From: an uncultured Clostridia bacterium
Lineage (GTDB): Bacteria > Bacillota > Clostridia > Christensenellales > UBA1242
Assembly: GCA_934771475.1 (NCBI GenBank)
Contig: CAKVMD010000020.1
Span: forward strand, 1 to 6,204
Reading direction: 5' to 3'
Length of the DNA stretch: 6,204 nt
Shown here: one piece after another, positions 1 through 5,958 of the stretch
How the letters are laid out: each line of letters begins with the position of its first letter
How positions within the stretch are numbered: position 1 is the stretch's first letter
Translations under genes and position numbers: made by a program
Notes under the pieces: model-generated
The model's input: the letters and a program-made list of their open reading frames with translations, nothing else
Databases searched by the model: none
What the model was told of the DNA's origin: nothing

Positions 1-1
1 A

Positions 2-340
2 AAAATCCTAATTTTTAAAAATTTCAATCCACGTTTTGCACTTGTTGGCTGTTTCCTTTTAATGGGCAATTTTGACTCTGATAAAGAGGGGAAATATCAA
101 TTCGCCATAATAAAAAACAGGGCTAAAAATTTTTCAAAGCCCATGTTTATATATGTTTATGAAAATGCCCTTCTTAAAGATTTGGTTAGGCATTTAGAGC
201 AAAATAAGCACACAATTTTTGTGGTGGAATATTCAAACGGGAAAACGAAGTTTGTTGATGAAAATATTGTCAAATCGCTGGCATTAAATTTTTCTTTAAA
301 TCTCACGCTTGCTGAGATATTTAAACAAGAAAAGGCATAA
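2..340 (+). CDS. Unrecognised protein, C-terminal part only (5' end outside window)
   Basis: The reading frame is open to the left edge of the window and ends at TAA 338-340, leaving 112 codons. The only in-frame ATG (62) has no Shine-Dalgarno sequence or promoter-like hexamers in front of it, and the 20 codons upstream read as normal protein sequence (…NPRFALVGCFLL…). I therefore treat this as the tail of a longer gene rather than a complete 92-aa one. The visible part alternates predicted beta strands (FAIIKN, PMFIYVYE, TIFVVEYSNGKTKFV) with helices (LLKDLVRHLEQNK, LNLTLAEIFKQEKA) and is soluble-looking with a lysine-rich C terminus. I recognise no family. Its last 20 bases overlap the end of the convergent gene at 321-764, and no terminator hairpin lies between them. 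Confidence 0.6.
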   Translation, partial: KILIFKNFNPRFALVGCFLLMGNFDSDKEGKYQFAIIKNRAKNFSKPMFIYVYENALLKDLVRHLEQNKHTIFVVEYSNGKTKFVDENIVKSLALNFSLNLTLAEIFKQEKA

Positions 341-764
341 GTGATTCAATATTGTTTCTTTCTACTTCTTTAAGATTAAGAAGAATGTCGTCTATTTCTT
401 TTGAAATATTCGCATGGTCTGCTTGGTCTTTTATGCAAGTCAAATATCCCATAAAAGTGCCAAGGAGCATGAGTTCGGCAATATGTCGTGTGGTTTTATC
501 AGTAAGTGTGGACATAGTGATTGACGACCAAAGCCTTGCTTTTTCAAACCAATTATTGTCTTTAATTCCCTCAATATTTTGCGCTTTGGCGAGAAGTTCG
601 CATTCTTTTTCAAGGGCAAGATATTCGTCTGCCTCTTTTGCAAGTTCCCTTTTTAGATTTTCGTCTTTCACTTTGGACAAAATGTCGTCAATAGATTGAA
701 CTGCTGTTTTAATGTTTTGATAGACTGCGTTTATGTATTCAGTCATTATTTCTTGATTGTTCAT
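321..764 (-). CDS. Conserved helical protein of unknown function, 147 aa
   Basis: The function is unknown. The frame extends to an ATG at 791, but I choose the ATG at 764 because a GGAGG (770-774) sits 5 nt in front of it, while the upstream ATG has no ribosome-binding site. The protein is soluble, acidic and almost entirely helical. An N-terminal helix pair (about residues 9-65, YINAVYQNIKTAVQSIDDIL…) is followed by a methionine-rich segment (about 82-108, TMSTLTDKTTRHIAELMLLG) and a final helix ending NNIESLMPFLV. From memory, this order and the TDK…HIAEM…G motif resemble a family of about 145-aa uncharacterised proteins common in gut Firmicutes, possibly a four-helix or ferritin-like bundle. 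I cannot name a Pfam entry with certainty, and no clear di-iron ExxH pair is visible. It is divergently oriented from the cyclase-like gene and convergent with the left-edge gene. Confidence 0.85.
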   Translation of the reverse strand: MNNQEIMTEYINAVYQNIKTAVQSIDDILSKVKDENLKRELAKEADEYLALEKECELLAKAQNIEGIKDNNWFEKARLWSSITMSTLTDKTTRHIAELMLLGTFMGYLTCIKDQADHANISKEIDDILLNLKEVERNNIESLMPFLV

Positions 765-769
765 TGTTA

Positions 770-774
770 CCTCC
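770..774 (-). promoter_or_regulatory. Ribosome-binding site deciding the start at 764
   Basis: On the minus strand this reads GGAGG, 5 nt before ATG 764. It favours that start over the in-frame ATG 27 nt upstream, which has no purine-rich site. The same 5-nt spacing recurs at the VanZ-like gene (AGGAG, 4981-4985) and the DUF378 gene. Confidence 0.8.
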
Positions 775-851
775 GCTTTTAATATGTGCATTTTTTTCTA
801 TCAAATACCTATAACTTGCATACTTACTAAATTCTTGCAAAAAATAAGGGT

Positions 852-2249
852 ATGAAAAAGTGGACCAAAATATTGCTTATAATTTTTGCTATATCTCTAA
901 TTCCGGGGATAGTTTTTTGGCGGGATATTATCTCATCAATAAAACCAAACGGAACTTCGTTTGAGTTTGCCTTTACCACCAAGGCAATTATAGGGCTGGC
1001 ATTCATGGGAGTAAGCATGGTGCTGGGAACGGTGCTTTATGTAAAATTTTTGTTAAGTTTAAGCCTAGACAAGGTTCTTTTCTTTTCAACTTTTCCTCTT
1101 TGCGCTTTGTATGGTTTTACAATATTTGTAATTGCAAGTATTGGCTCAATGCAAGGCGAACTTGGCACAACACTTCGCACACTTTTAAATATTACGGACA
1201 CAGCAAGTTATAACACCATTCTCTGGTCCGTGCTTGTAACAATAGTGGTAACCTTGCTTTTGCTGACTTGTTATGTTATTGTCTGTCGCCCACTTACGCG
1301 AGTTGAGAGAATAGTATTGCGTCTTGGGGATGGGCTGGTTAAAGACAACAAACTATCTGTTGGAGGAGGAAAGCAGTTTGAGGCCATTGAACATGGTTTA
1401 AACAAGATTAATTCAAACTACAAGCAAAAGGAGTATTCTCTTAAAGATATTGATTTTTCTTCACCACTACCAAAACATTTTTATAAATTCCTCGGAAAAG
1501 GGAATATCGAAAGATTGCAAAAAGGTGAGATTGTTAAGCAATCGGCGATTGTTGTTTCGGTGTTTTTGTCCTCGGTGAACGACAGTCAGGCGTTGTCGCT
1601 TGAAGATAGTTTTGGGCTTGTAAATTCCTATTTAAACACAATTTCACCTATTATACGCAAGGAAGGCGGATATATTGATAAGTTTACTGGCGACAGCATA
1701 ATTGGGGTGTTTACAAAGGCGAGCGATGGCGTCAAGTGTGCCAGTTACATGAGTAAAGTCATTGAAGCAAGGCGGGCTTCAAAAAGGGGATTGTCTAACA
1801 TTGATTATAGAATTGTGGTCGGCGGATTTGACCTCTCGTATGGGCTTGAAAATTCAAACGCTGGGACATATCCCGTGATATTAAATCCTTTAAAAGATGA
1901 CCTTGCAAGGCTTGACGAGGTGGCGGTGTTTGTTGGAAGTAATATTCTTTACACCAAATCTTGTATTGAAAGATTGCCACTAGACAGCAGGCTTAATTAT
2001 AGATATATTGGCTTTGTTTCATTAAGTGGTGGTCAAGTTGTGCTTTATGATGACTTAAACTGCAAGCCTCGTGAGGAGCAAAGAAGCTATCAAAAAACAA
2101 AGAGGCAGTTTGAAAAGGCGGTTATTGCGTTTAATCAAGGCAGATTTGAAGATGCACAGATGCTGTTTTCTCAAATTTTGCGGGTACTGCCTAGGGATAA
2201 AGCAAGTTTTGAGTATTACAACAAATGCAAAGAAAAGTTGAACGCGTAG
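852..2249 (+). CDS. Membrane-anchored class III cyclase-like protein with degenerate catalytic site and TPR-like tail
   Basis: This 465-aa protein probably acts as a membrane sensor or scaffold. About four hydrophobic segments (near residues 5-23, 44-63, 74-95, 123-145) lead into a HAMP-like linker (about 146-190, starting RPLTRVERIV). A class III nucleotidyl cyclase homology domain (about 205-402) follows, with its lead-in FLGKGNIERLQKGE and the core GGYIDKFTGDSIIGVF. A TPR-like helix pair (about 417-462, AFNQGRFEDAQMLFSQIL) closes the protein. K277, the second metal Asp D281 and R353 are retained. The first metal Asp is replaced (FLSS, about S240), the substrate-binding Asp position is Pro341 in an altered loop, and the Asn four residues before R353 is D349. 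By family knowledge this makes cyclase activity doubtful; a pseudo-cyclase that binds nucleotide or dimerises is my inference. ATG 852 is the only start after an in-frame stop at 828; AAGGG sits unusually close to it. Confidence 0.85.
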   Translation: MKKWTKILLIIFAISLIPGIVFWRDIISSIKPNGTSFEFAFTTKAIIGLAFMGVSMVLGTVLYVKFLLSLSLDKVLFFSTFPLCALYGFTIFVIASIGSMQGELGTTLRTLLNITDTASYNTILWSVLVTIVVTLLLLTCYVIVCRPLTRVERIVLRLGDGLVKDNKLSVGGGKQFEAIEHGLNKINSNYKQKEYSLKDIDFSSPLPKHFYKFLGKGNIERLQKGEIVKQSAIVVSVFLSSVNDSQALSLEDSFGLVNSYLNTISPIIRKEGGYIDKFTGDSIIGVFTKASDGVKCASYMSKVIEARRASKRGLSNIDYRIVVGGFDLSYGLENSNAGTYPVILNPLKDDLARLDEVAVFVGSNILYTKSCIERLPLDSRLNYRYIGFVSLSGGQVVLYDDLNCKPREEQRSYQKTKRQFEKAVIAFNQGRFEDAQMLFSQILRVLPRDKASFEYYNKCKEKLNA

Positions 2250-2252
2250 CGC

Positions 2253-2282
2253 TTGACAAAAGTGCTGACAAAATGCTATGAT
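2253..2282 (+). promoter_or_regulatory. Strong sigma-A-type promoter of the TM2 gene-mnmA operon, start at the ATG
   Basis: The elements are a perfect TTGACA (2253-2258), an 18-nt spacer and TATGAT (2277-2282) with an extended -10 TG (TGC, 2274-2276). The predicted +1 is 7 nt after the last -10 base, at 2289, which is the A of the start codon. The -35 begins 3 nt after the stop codon of the cyclase-like gene. No terminator separates them, so read-through is possible. The -35 and spacer are built from a tandem repeat (TGACAAAAGTGC then TGACAAAATGC, 2254-2276). Confidence 0.8.
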
Positions 2283-2288
2283 TGAAGC

Positions 2289-3008
2289 ATGAAATGGCGT
2301 GATAAATTTGTGAAGAAGATAACATGTCCAAGATGTGGATTAAAGTCTGTTGAAGGCGTGGTAAGTTGCCCAGATTGTGGACTTGTTTTTTCGCGTTTAG
2401 AAGTGGCAACAAACAAAGATGCGAAACGCAAAATTCTTCGTGGAGATAGAGATTACATCATAAAAACAAATCGTTTGCCAAGTGATGTAAGTTTCCTTAA
2501 ACTTTTGCTGTTGTGTATCTTTTTGGGACCGGTCGGCGCGCATTGCTATTATACAGGGCGTTATCTAAGAGGTGGAGTGCTTACTTGCACATTTGTTGCA
2601 ATCATTATGTTTGTTATTTTCAATGCTCCGCTTATGCAGATAAATAATGGCGCTTTTCTTGGCGCCATATCTACTGTTTGCGGTCTTATAGAGCTTTTGT
2701 GGATATGGGACATTGCTATGATTATATTAAAAAAATATAAAGTTCCAGTTGCTATTGACCTTGAAGGCAGTATGAGTAAGGCCGAGAAAAATAAAAAGCG
2801 AGAAGAATTTTTTAAAGATACTGTTTTAGAAAACCAAAATGAAAGCATTTTGGCTGGCGATTCTTTAAATCAAAATGAGCAAGATAAACAGATTGATGAA
2901 AAGCCTTTGATAGAAGGCACTATAAATACACAGAAGAATGTTTCCCAAAATGAAAAAGATAATTTGGAAGATGTGAAAGGTAAAGCAAGAAAAAACAAGA
3001 GGAAATGA
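2289..3008 (+). CDS. Zinc-ribbon and TM2-domain membrane protein with charged tail
   Basis: This 239-aa protein has no known exact role. It starts with a small zinc ribbon (CPRCG and CPDCG; C13, C16, C27, C30). A TM2-type membrane module follows (about 66-152): FLGPVGAHCYYTGRY matches the TM2 hallmark of a helix end, a G-x-H turn and an aromatic-rich loop, and WIWDIAMIIL matches the second-helix Asp. An additional hydrophobic stretch lies between about 97 and 130. The last 85 residues are hydrophilic, rich in Lys, Glu, Asn and Gln, probably disordered, and end in a very basic KARKNKRK. The membrane orientation is not certain. There is no Shine-Dalgarno sequence before ATG 2289, and the promoter places transcription start on that ATG; the next in-frame alternative, GTG 2310, also lacks one. 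The stop codon is 1 nt before mnmA, so the two are co-transcribed. This coupling need not imply a shared function. Confidence 0.88.
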   Translation: MKWRDKFVKKITCPRCGLKSVEGVVSCPDCGLVFSRLEVATNKDAKRKILRGDRDYIIKTNRLPSDVSFLKLLLLCIFLGPVGAHCYYTGRYLRGGVLTCTFVAIIMFVIFNAPLMQINNGAFLGAISTVCGLIELLWIWDIAMIILKKYKVPVAIDLEGSMSKAEKNKKREEFFKDTVLENQNESILAGDSLNQNEQDKQIDEKPLIEGTINTQKNVSQNEKDNLEDVKGKARKNKRK

Positions 3009-3009
3009 T

Positions 3010-4086
3010 ATGAGAATTGTGGTCGGTGTAAGTGGCGGAGTAGATTCATCGGTTGCCGCTTACCTTTTAAAAAAACAAGGACATGAAGTGATTGGGCTTT
3101 TCATGGTTAACTGGGAAGAACAAGACGGAACATGTACAGCAGAGACAGATTATGAAGATGTAAAAAGAGTATGCAATAAAATTGGCATTCCTTACTTTTC
3201 TGTCAACTATGCAAAAGAGTACTATGATAGAGTGTTTAAGTATTTTCTTGAAGAATATAAAAATGGAAGAACTCCAAACCCAGATGTTTTGTGCAATAGA
3301 GAGGTAAAATTTGGGCCTTTCCTTGTACAGGCAAAAAAACTTGGAGCAGATAAGATAGCCACAGGTCATTATGCTAAAAAAATAGAAAAAGACGGGAAAT
3401 ATTATCTTGCCAAAGCGGACGACCTTAACAAAGACCAATCTTACTTTTTAAACCAATTAAATCAAGAGCAACTTTCTTATGTTGTTTTTCCGCTTGAAAA
3501 CATAGATAAGCCAAAAGTTAGGGAAATTGCGCATGAACTTGAACTTTCGACAGCCGACAAAAAGGATAGCACAGGCATTTGCTTTATAGGGGAAAGAAAT
3601 TTTAGAAAGTTTTTAAAACAGTTTCTTCCTGCTCAACCTGGCGAGATAAGAGACCTTGAAGGAAATGTGGTTGGAAAGCATGAGGGGCTTATGTATTACA
3701 CATTGGGTCAACGCAGAGGCCTCAATATAGGCGGACGCAAGGGGGGAAATGGAGAGCGCTGGTTTGTTGTAAAGAAAGACCTAGACAGTAATATTCTCTA
3801 TGTGTCGCAAGGAGAGGATGACCTTTTGTACAGTGATGGGCTTTACGCAAGTGGTATGAATTGGATACCAGAAAAACCAAAAGAAAAAGAATTTACTTGC
3901 CTTGCCAAGTTTAGATATCGTCAGCCAGACCAAAAAGTAAAAGTAACAGTCATTGATGACAAGAATATAAGAGTTGACTTTGACGAAAGACAGCTATCGA
4001 TTACACCGGGTCAGTTTGTTGTTTTGTATGATGAACAAGGTTTGTGTTTGGGTGGCGGAACAATAGACCAAAGTTTTAATAAATAG
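3010..4086 (+). CDS. mnmA: tRNA-specific 2-thiouridylase MnmA
   Basis: MnmA (TrmU) transfers sulfur to C2 of the wobble uridine (U34) of tRNA-Lys, -Glu and -Gln in the cytoplasm. It uses ATP to adenylate the base and a persulfide supplied by a cysteine desulfurase. At 358 aa it has the usual family length. The N-terminal PP-loop SGGVDSS (8-14) binds ATP. The catalytic pair is C95 (in DVLCNREVKF) and C191 (in STGICFIGERNF). GHYA (119-122), NKDQSYFLNQL (140-150) and YYTLGQRRGL (229-238) are conserved signatures. The C-terminal beta-barrel part ends with ITPGQFVVLYD and LGGGTID. All key residues are present. The sequence is of the Bacillus type. AAGAGGA (2997-3003) gives a Shine-Dalgarno sequence about 7 nt before ATG 3010. 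It follows the TM2 gene by 1 nt and must be transcribed with it. No cysteine desulfurase gene is visible nearby. Confidence 0.98.
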   Translation: MRIVVGVSGGVDSSVAAYLLKKQGHEVIGLFMVNWEEQDGTCTAETDYEDVKRVCNKIGIPYFSVNYAKEYYDRVFKYFLEEYKNGRTPNPDVLCNREVKFGPFLVQAKKLGADKIATGHYAKKIEKDGKYYLAKADDLNKDQSYFLNQLNQEQLSYVVFPLENIDKPKVREIAHELELSTADKKDSTGICFIGERNFRKFLKQFLPAQPGEIRDLEGNVVGKHEGLMYYTLGQRRGLNIGGRKGGNGERWFVVKKDLDSNILYVSQGEDDLLYSDGLYASGMNWIPEKPKEKEFTCLAKFRYRQPDQKVKVTVIDDKNIRVDFDERQLSITPGQFVVLYDEQGLCLGGGTIDQSFNK

Positions 4087-4111
4087 AAATCTATTTTAAG
4101 TATAAAAATTG

Positions 4112-4141
4112 CCCACTTGCAAATAATAGATGCAAGGAGGG
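4112..4141 (+). promoter_or_regulatory. Possible hairpin covering the DUF378 gene ribosome-binding site
   Basis: CTTGCA (4116-4121) pairs perfectly with TGCAAG (4131-4136) around a 9-nt loop. CCC (4112-4114) can add pairs with GGG (4139-4141) across a small internal loop. Together these would bury the AAGGAGG (4134-4140). The structure is visible in the sequence; any regulatory role is inference, and the length is short enough for chance. Confidence 0.3.
4134..4140 (+). promoter_or_regulatory. Ribosome-binding site deciding the start of the DUF378 gene
   Basis: The full AAGGAGG lies 5 nt before the second of two adjacent ATGs (4146) and only 2 nt before the first (4143). This makes 4146 the likelier start. 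Confidence 0.7.
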
Positions 4142-4145
4142 GATG

Positions 4146-4361
4146 ATGATAGTAATCAATTATATAGCATACATTTTGCTTCTTGTTGGTGGACTTAACT
4201 GGGGACTTGTTGGAATTTTTGATTTCAACCTTGTTGCTTGGTGCTGTATGGGAAGCAAAGTTGCTGAAAGAATTATCTATATTTTAGTGTTAATTGCAAC
4301 TATTTACCTTATTATCGCACCAGCAGTTTGGGGTGGATTGTACTTTACAGCAAGAGCATAG
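4146..4361 (+). CDS. DUF378 family small membrane protein
   Basis: This 71-aa protein has two transmembrane helices (about residues 4-24 and 42-62). It carries the DUF378 signature GGLNWGLVGIF (15-25) just inside the first helix, followed by FNLV and the ERIIYILVLIA pattern opening the second helix, as in the Bacillus YuzA-type proteins. The family is widespread in bacteria and its function is unknown. An AAGGAGG site 5 nt upstream favours ATG 4146 over ATG 4143. It lies 56-59 nt after mnmA with no convincing terminator between them, so it may be read from the mnmA transcript. A weak -10-like TATAAA at 4101-4106 without a matching -35 is the only sign of a separate promoter. A strong hairpin terminator follows its stop codon directly. 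Confidence 0.92.
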   Translation: MIVINYIAYILLLVGGLNWGLVGIFDFNLVAWCCMGSKVAERIIYILVLIATIYLIIAPAVWGGLYFTARA

Positions 4362-4366
4362 AAAAT

Positions 4367-4397
4367 AAAAATAGAGCATTAAAATTGCTCTATTTTT
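4367..4397. terminator. Bidirectional rho-independent terminator
   Basis: The arms AAAAATAGAGCA (4367-4378) and TGCTCTATTTTT (4386-4397) pair perfectly over 12 bp around a 7-nt loop. A T run follows on the plus strand, and a T-rich TATTTTTATTTTC follows on the minus strand. It begins 5 nt after the DUF378 stop codon and lies about 40 nt beyond the stop of the convergent VanZ-like gene, so it can end both transcripts. Confidence 0.85.
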
Positions 4398-4438
4398 TGT
4401 TTTAAAAATTATTAGCATAAAATCAAATTGGCGTTAGG

Positions 4439-4975
4439 TTAATTATTGATTTCCTTTCGCTTTTTTGTTGAAATTAAGTTTAGCAGATAAAAATAACAAC
4501 CGCCTAAAAATCCGCTGATACCATTATAAACAATATCGCTTAGTTGGACGTTTCTGTTTACTGGCAATATGAATTGAAACAATTCAATAACGCTTCCTGT
4601 GCATAGACCTATAAGTAAAGCCAGCAATATGGCGTTTTTCTTTTCTCTATATCTTGCTTTTGCCATAGTCGTAAAGCCAATAGGGAAAAGCATTGCAATA
4701 TTTATAAGAATGTCTACCTTGTCTGCCTTAAATTCAAATGAAATATTTTTACTGCACCATTTGCCATTGTTTATAAATTCTATTAAAACGCCGTCTTTTC
4801 CTATCGTAACAGTCGAAAAAACACATATTGCTAAGCAAGCGAAAAACACGGTTTTGTATACTAACGACAATTTGTATAATGTCTTGTCATTTTTTATAAA
4901 AATGCTTAAAAGCGAGGGGAGTAATAAGTATAAAATTACCACCACTCCCACAATAACCCACATTGGAATAAACAT
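4439..4975 (-). CDS. VanZ-like family membrane protein
   Basis: This 178-aa integral membrane protein has about five hydrophobic helices (near 3-26, 37-57, 88-104, 116-137, 149-169). The VanZ-like core is clear: NIAMLFPIGF (92-101) with its Asn and Pro-Gly turn, then GSVIELFQFILPVNR (127-141) with the conserved Glu131, Gln134 and Arg141, then LSDIVYNGISGFLGG (145-159) with Asp147 and Asn151. VanZ itself gives low-level teicoplanin resistance by an unknown mechanism, but most members have no proven role and resistance should not be assumed here. AGGAG (4981-4985) lies 5 nt before ATG 4975. The stop of the DUF3419-like gene is 23 nt upstream, so the two form one operon. The shared bidirectional terminator at 4367-4397 ends it. 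Confidence 0.92.
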   Translation of the reverse strand: MFIPMWVIVGVVVILYLLLPSLLSIFIKNDKTLYKLSLVYKTVFFACLAICVFSTVTIGKDGVLIEFINNGKWCSKNISFEFKADKVDILINIAMLFPIGFTTMAKARYREKKNAILLALLIGLCTGSVIELFQFILPVNRNVQLSDIVYNGISGFLGGCYFYLLNLISTKKRKEINN

Positions 4976-4998
4976 ATTTGCTCCTAAATTTTAATCAT

Positions 4999-5922
4999 CT
5001 ATTCTCTTTCCATATCAACTTTTTCGTTGCTGAACGGATAATAAATTATGGCTCTGCCCAGTTCTGTATAAATGCTAGAAAGTTTATCTTTACCAAAGTT
5101 TTCTGCGCACGCCTCAATCCAATCTTCATCATATTCAGTGTCAAATTCATCAAAGACATATTCTAGTTGGATTTTCGCGTTAGGGTTTGTAATTGGTTTA
5201 AAGGTGTCAATCAAGTTTTTAAATTTTGCTAGTTTTTTCTTTAAAGGTTCATTTGGGAATAAATAATCTATAATATTTGAAAGAAAGATAACATCAAATT
5301 TTTCTTGTTGTCCAATTTTGTCAACAATTTCTGTTATATCGCAATTTATAAATTTGACCTGAGGCGGACAGGTTAAAAGCATTGCTTTTATCTCATTGTA
5401 TTGATTTTCATCACTGCTATATAATCCCACATAATCGCCTCGTATGCAAGGGTGGGTAAAGTATTCAACCTCATTGCTTTCAAGAAAAACATTATCCCAA
5501 AACGCTCGGCTTTTTTCAGGCAACAGATGTGAAATCTTTCCATAAAGTTTATAAGACAAGAAAGTTTTGCTGTTTAGGCGGTTGTTTTTATCAAAATTGA
5601 AACATTGTTTAAATTCGTCAAACGATAACGCTTTTATGATAGCTACTTTGTAATCATAATAATACTTTGTAAAAGGATTAATATCAAAACATACGATTTT
5701 TTTTGCTCCATACAGTCCCGCGTATAAAACTTGATCGCCAGAACTGCCGACTGTTAAAACATTTTTTCCGTTGAGCCCCATTGAAGAAAAATATTGGCTA
5801 AGTTGCTCGTTTGATTGAGGGTAGACTTTGTCGAACATTGTAAAATTGTTCTTTTTGCCCTTTTTGTTTTCTATTAAACCCGTCATTATTGCGAGGCGTT
5901 CAAGTTTTTCATCCATATTCAT
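4999..5922 (-). CDS. DUF3419/BtaA-like SAM-binding protein
   Basis: This 307-aa soluble protein has a class I SAM-binding Rossmann fold. Motif I is NVLTVGSSGDQVL (54-66). The acidic end of strand 2 is CFDINPF (78-84), a later acidic strand is FINCD (191-195), and motif IV is FDVIFLSNIIDYLFP (209-223). The run DINPF…YKVAIIKALSFDEFKQCF resembles DUF3419 and BtaA proteins, which in betaine-lipid producers transfer the 3-amino-3-carboxypropyl group of SAM to diacylglycerol. It is shorter than BtaA (roughly 400 aa), and no BtaB-type N-methyltransferase gene is nearby, so the substrate and reaction are unknown. An ordinary methyltransferase is the alternative. It is the first gene of a two-gene operon with the VanZ-like gene. 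ATG 5922 has no Shine-Dalgarno sequence and coincides with the predicted transcription start. Met3 is an alternative start, also without one. Confidence 0.82.
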   Translation of the reverse strand: MNMDEKLERLAIMTGLIENKKGKKNNFTMFDKVYPQSNEQLSQYFSSMGLNGKNVLTVGSSGDQVLYAGLYGAKKIVCFDINPFTKYYYDYKVAIIKALSFDEFKQCFNFDKNNRLNSKTFLSYKLYGKISHLLPEKSRAFWDNVFLESNEVEYFTHPCIRGDYVGLYSSDENQYNEIKAMLLTCPPQVKFINCDITEIVDKIGQQEKFDVIFLSNIIDYLFPNEPLKKKLAKFKNLIDTFKPITNPNAKIQLEYVFDEFDTEYDEDWIEACAENFGKDKLSSIYTELGRAIIYYPFSNEKVDMERE

Positions 5923-5928
5923 GACAAA

Positions 5929-5958
5929 ATGGTATCATAAGTTTGGCGAATTTGTCAA
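5929..5958 (-). promoter_or_regulatory. Sigma-A-type promoter of the DUF3419-like/VanZ-like operon, start at the ATG
   Basis: On the minus strand there is a perfect TTGACA (5958-5953), an 18-nt spacer and TACCAT (5934-5929) with an extended -10 TGA in front. The predicted +1 is 5922, the A of the ATG. An overlapping alternative is TTGCTT (5962-5957), 17 nt, TATGAT (5939-5934), which would start about 5 nt earlier. Either choice leaves no room for a ribosome-binding site. Confidence 0.65.

Noticed and set aside
352..699. Open frame on the plus strand, serine/phenylalanine-rich, across the 147-aa minus-strand gene
   Set aside because: It has no ribosome-binding site and a low-complexity composition typical of the antisense of a helical Glu/Lys-rich gene. 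The minus-strand frame has a perfect GGAGG.
765..851. Divergent promoters between the 147-aa gene and the cyclase-like gene, with TTGCA repeated at 816-820 and 835-839 (TTGCA at 835 counting the preceding C as 834)
   Set aside because: No pair of hexamers on either strand is close enough to consensus to assign. The TTGCAT-N18-AAAAAT arrangement is mentioned only as weak support for the leaderless pattern.
3067..3438. Minus-strand open frame of 123 codons inside mnmA
   Set aside because: It lies wholly within an unmistakable MnmA coding region, is Phe/Ile/Cys-rich and has no start signals.
4079..4098. Hairpin AAATAG/CTATTT overlapping the mnmA stop codon, considered as a terminator
   Set aside because: The stem is 6 bp with a single G-C pair and no proper T run follows, so it is too weak to call.
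4439..4975. Teicoplanin or vancomycin resistance gene vanZ
   Set aside because: Only the broad VanZ-like family pattern is visible. No vanA/vanH/vanX or regulator genes are present, so a resistance call is unsupported.
4599..4994. Plus-strand open frame across the VanZ-like gene
   Set aside because: It is antisense to a gene with conserved VanZ residues and its own Shine-Dalgarno sequence.
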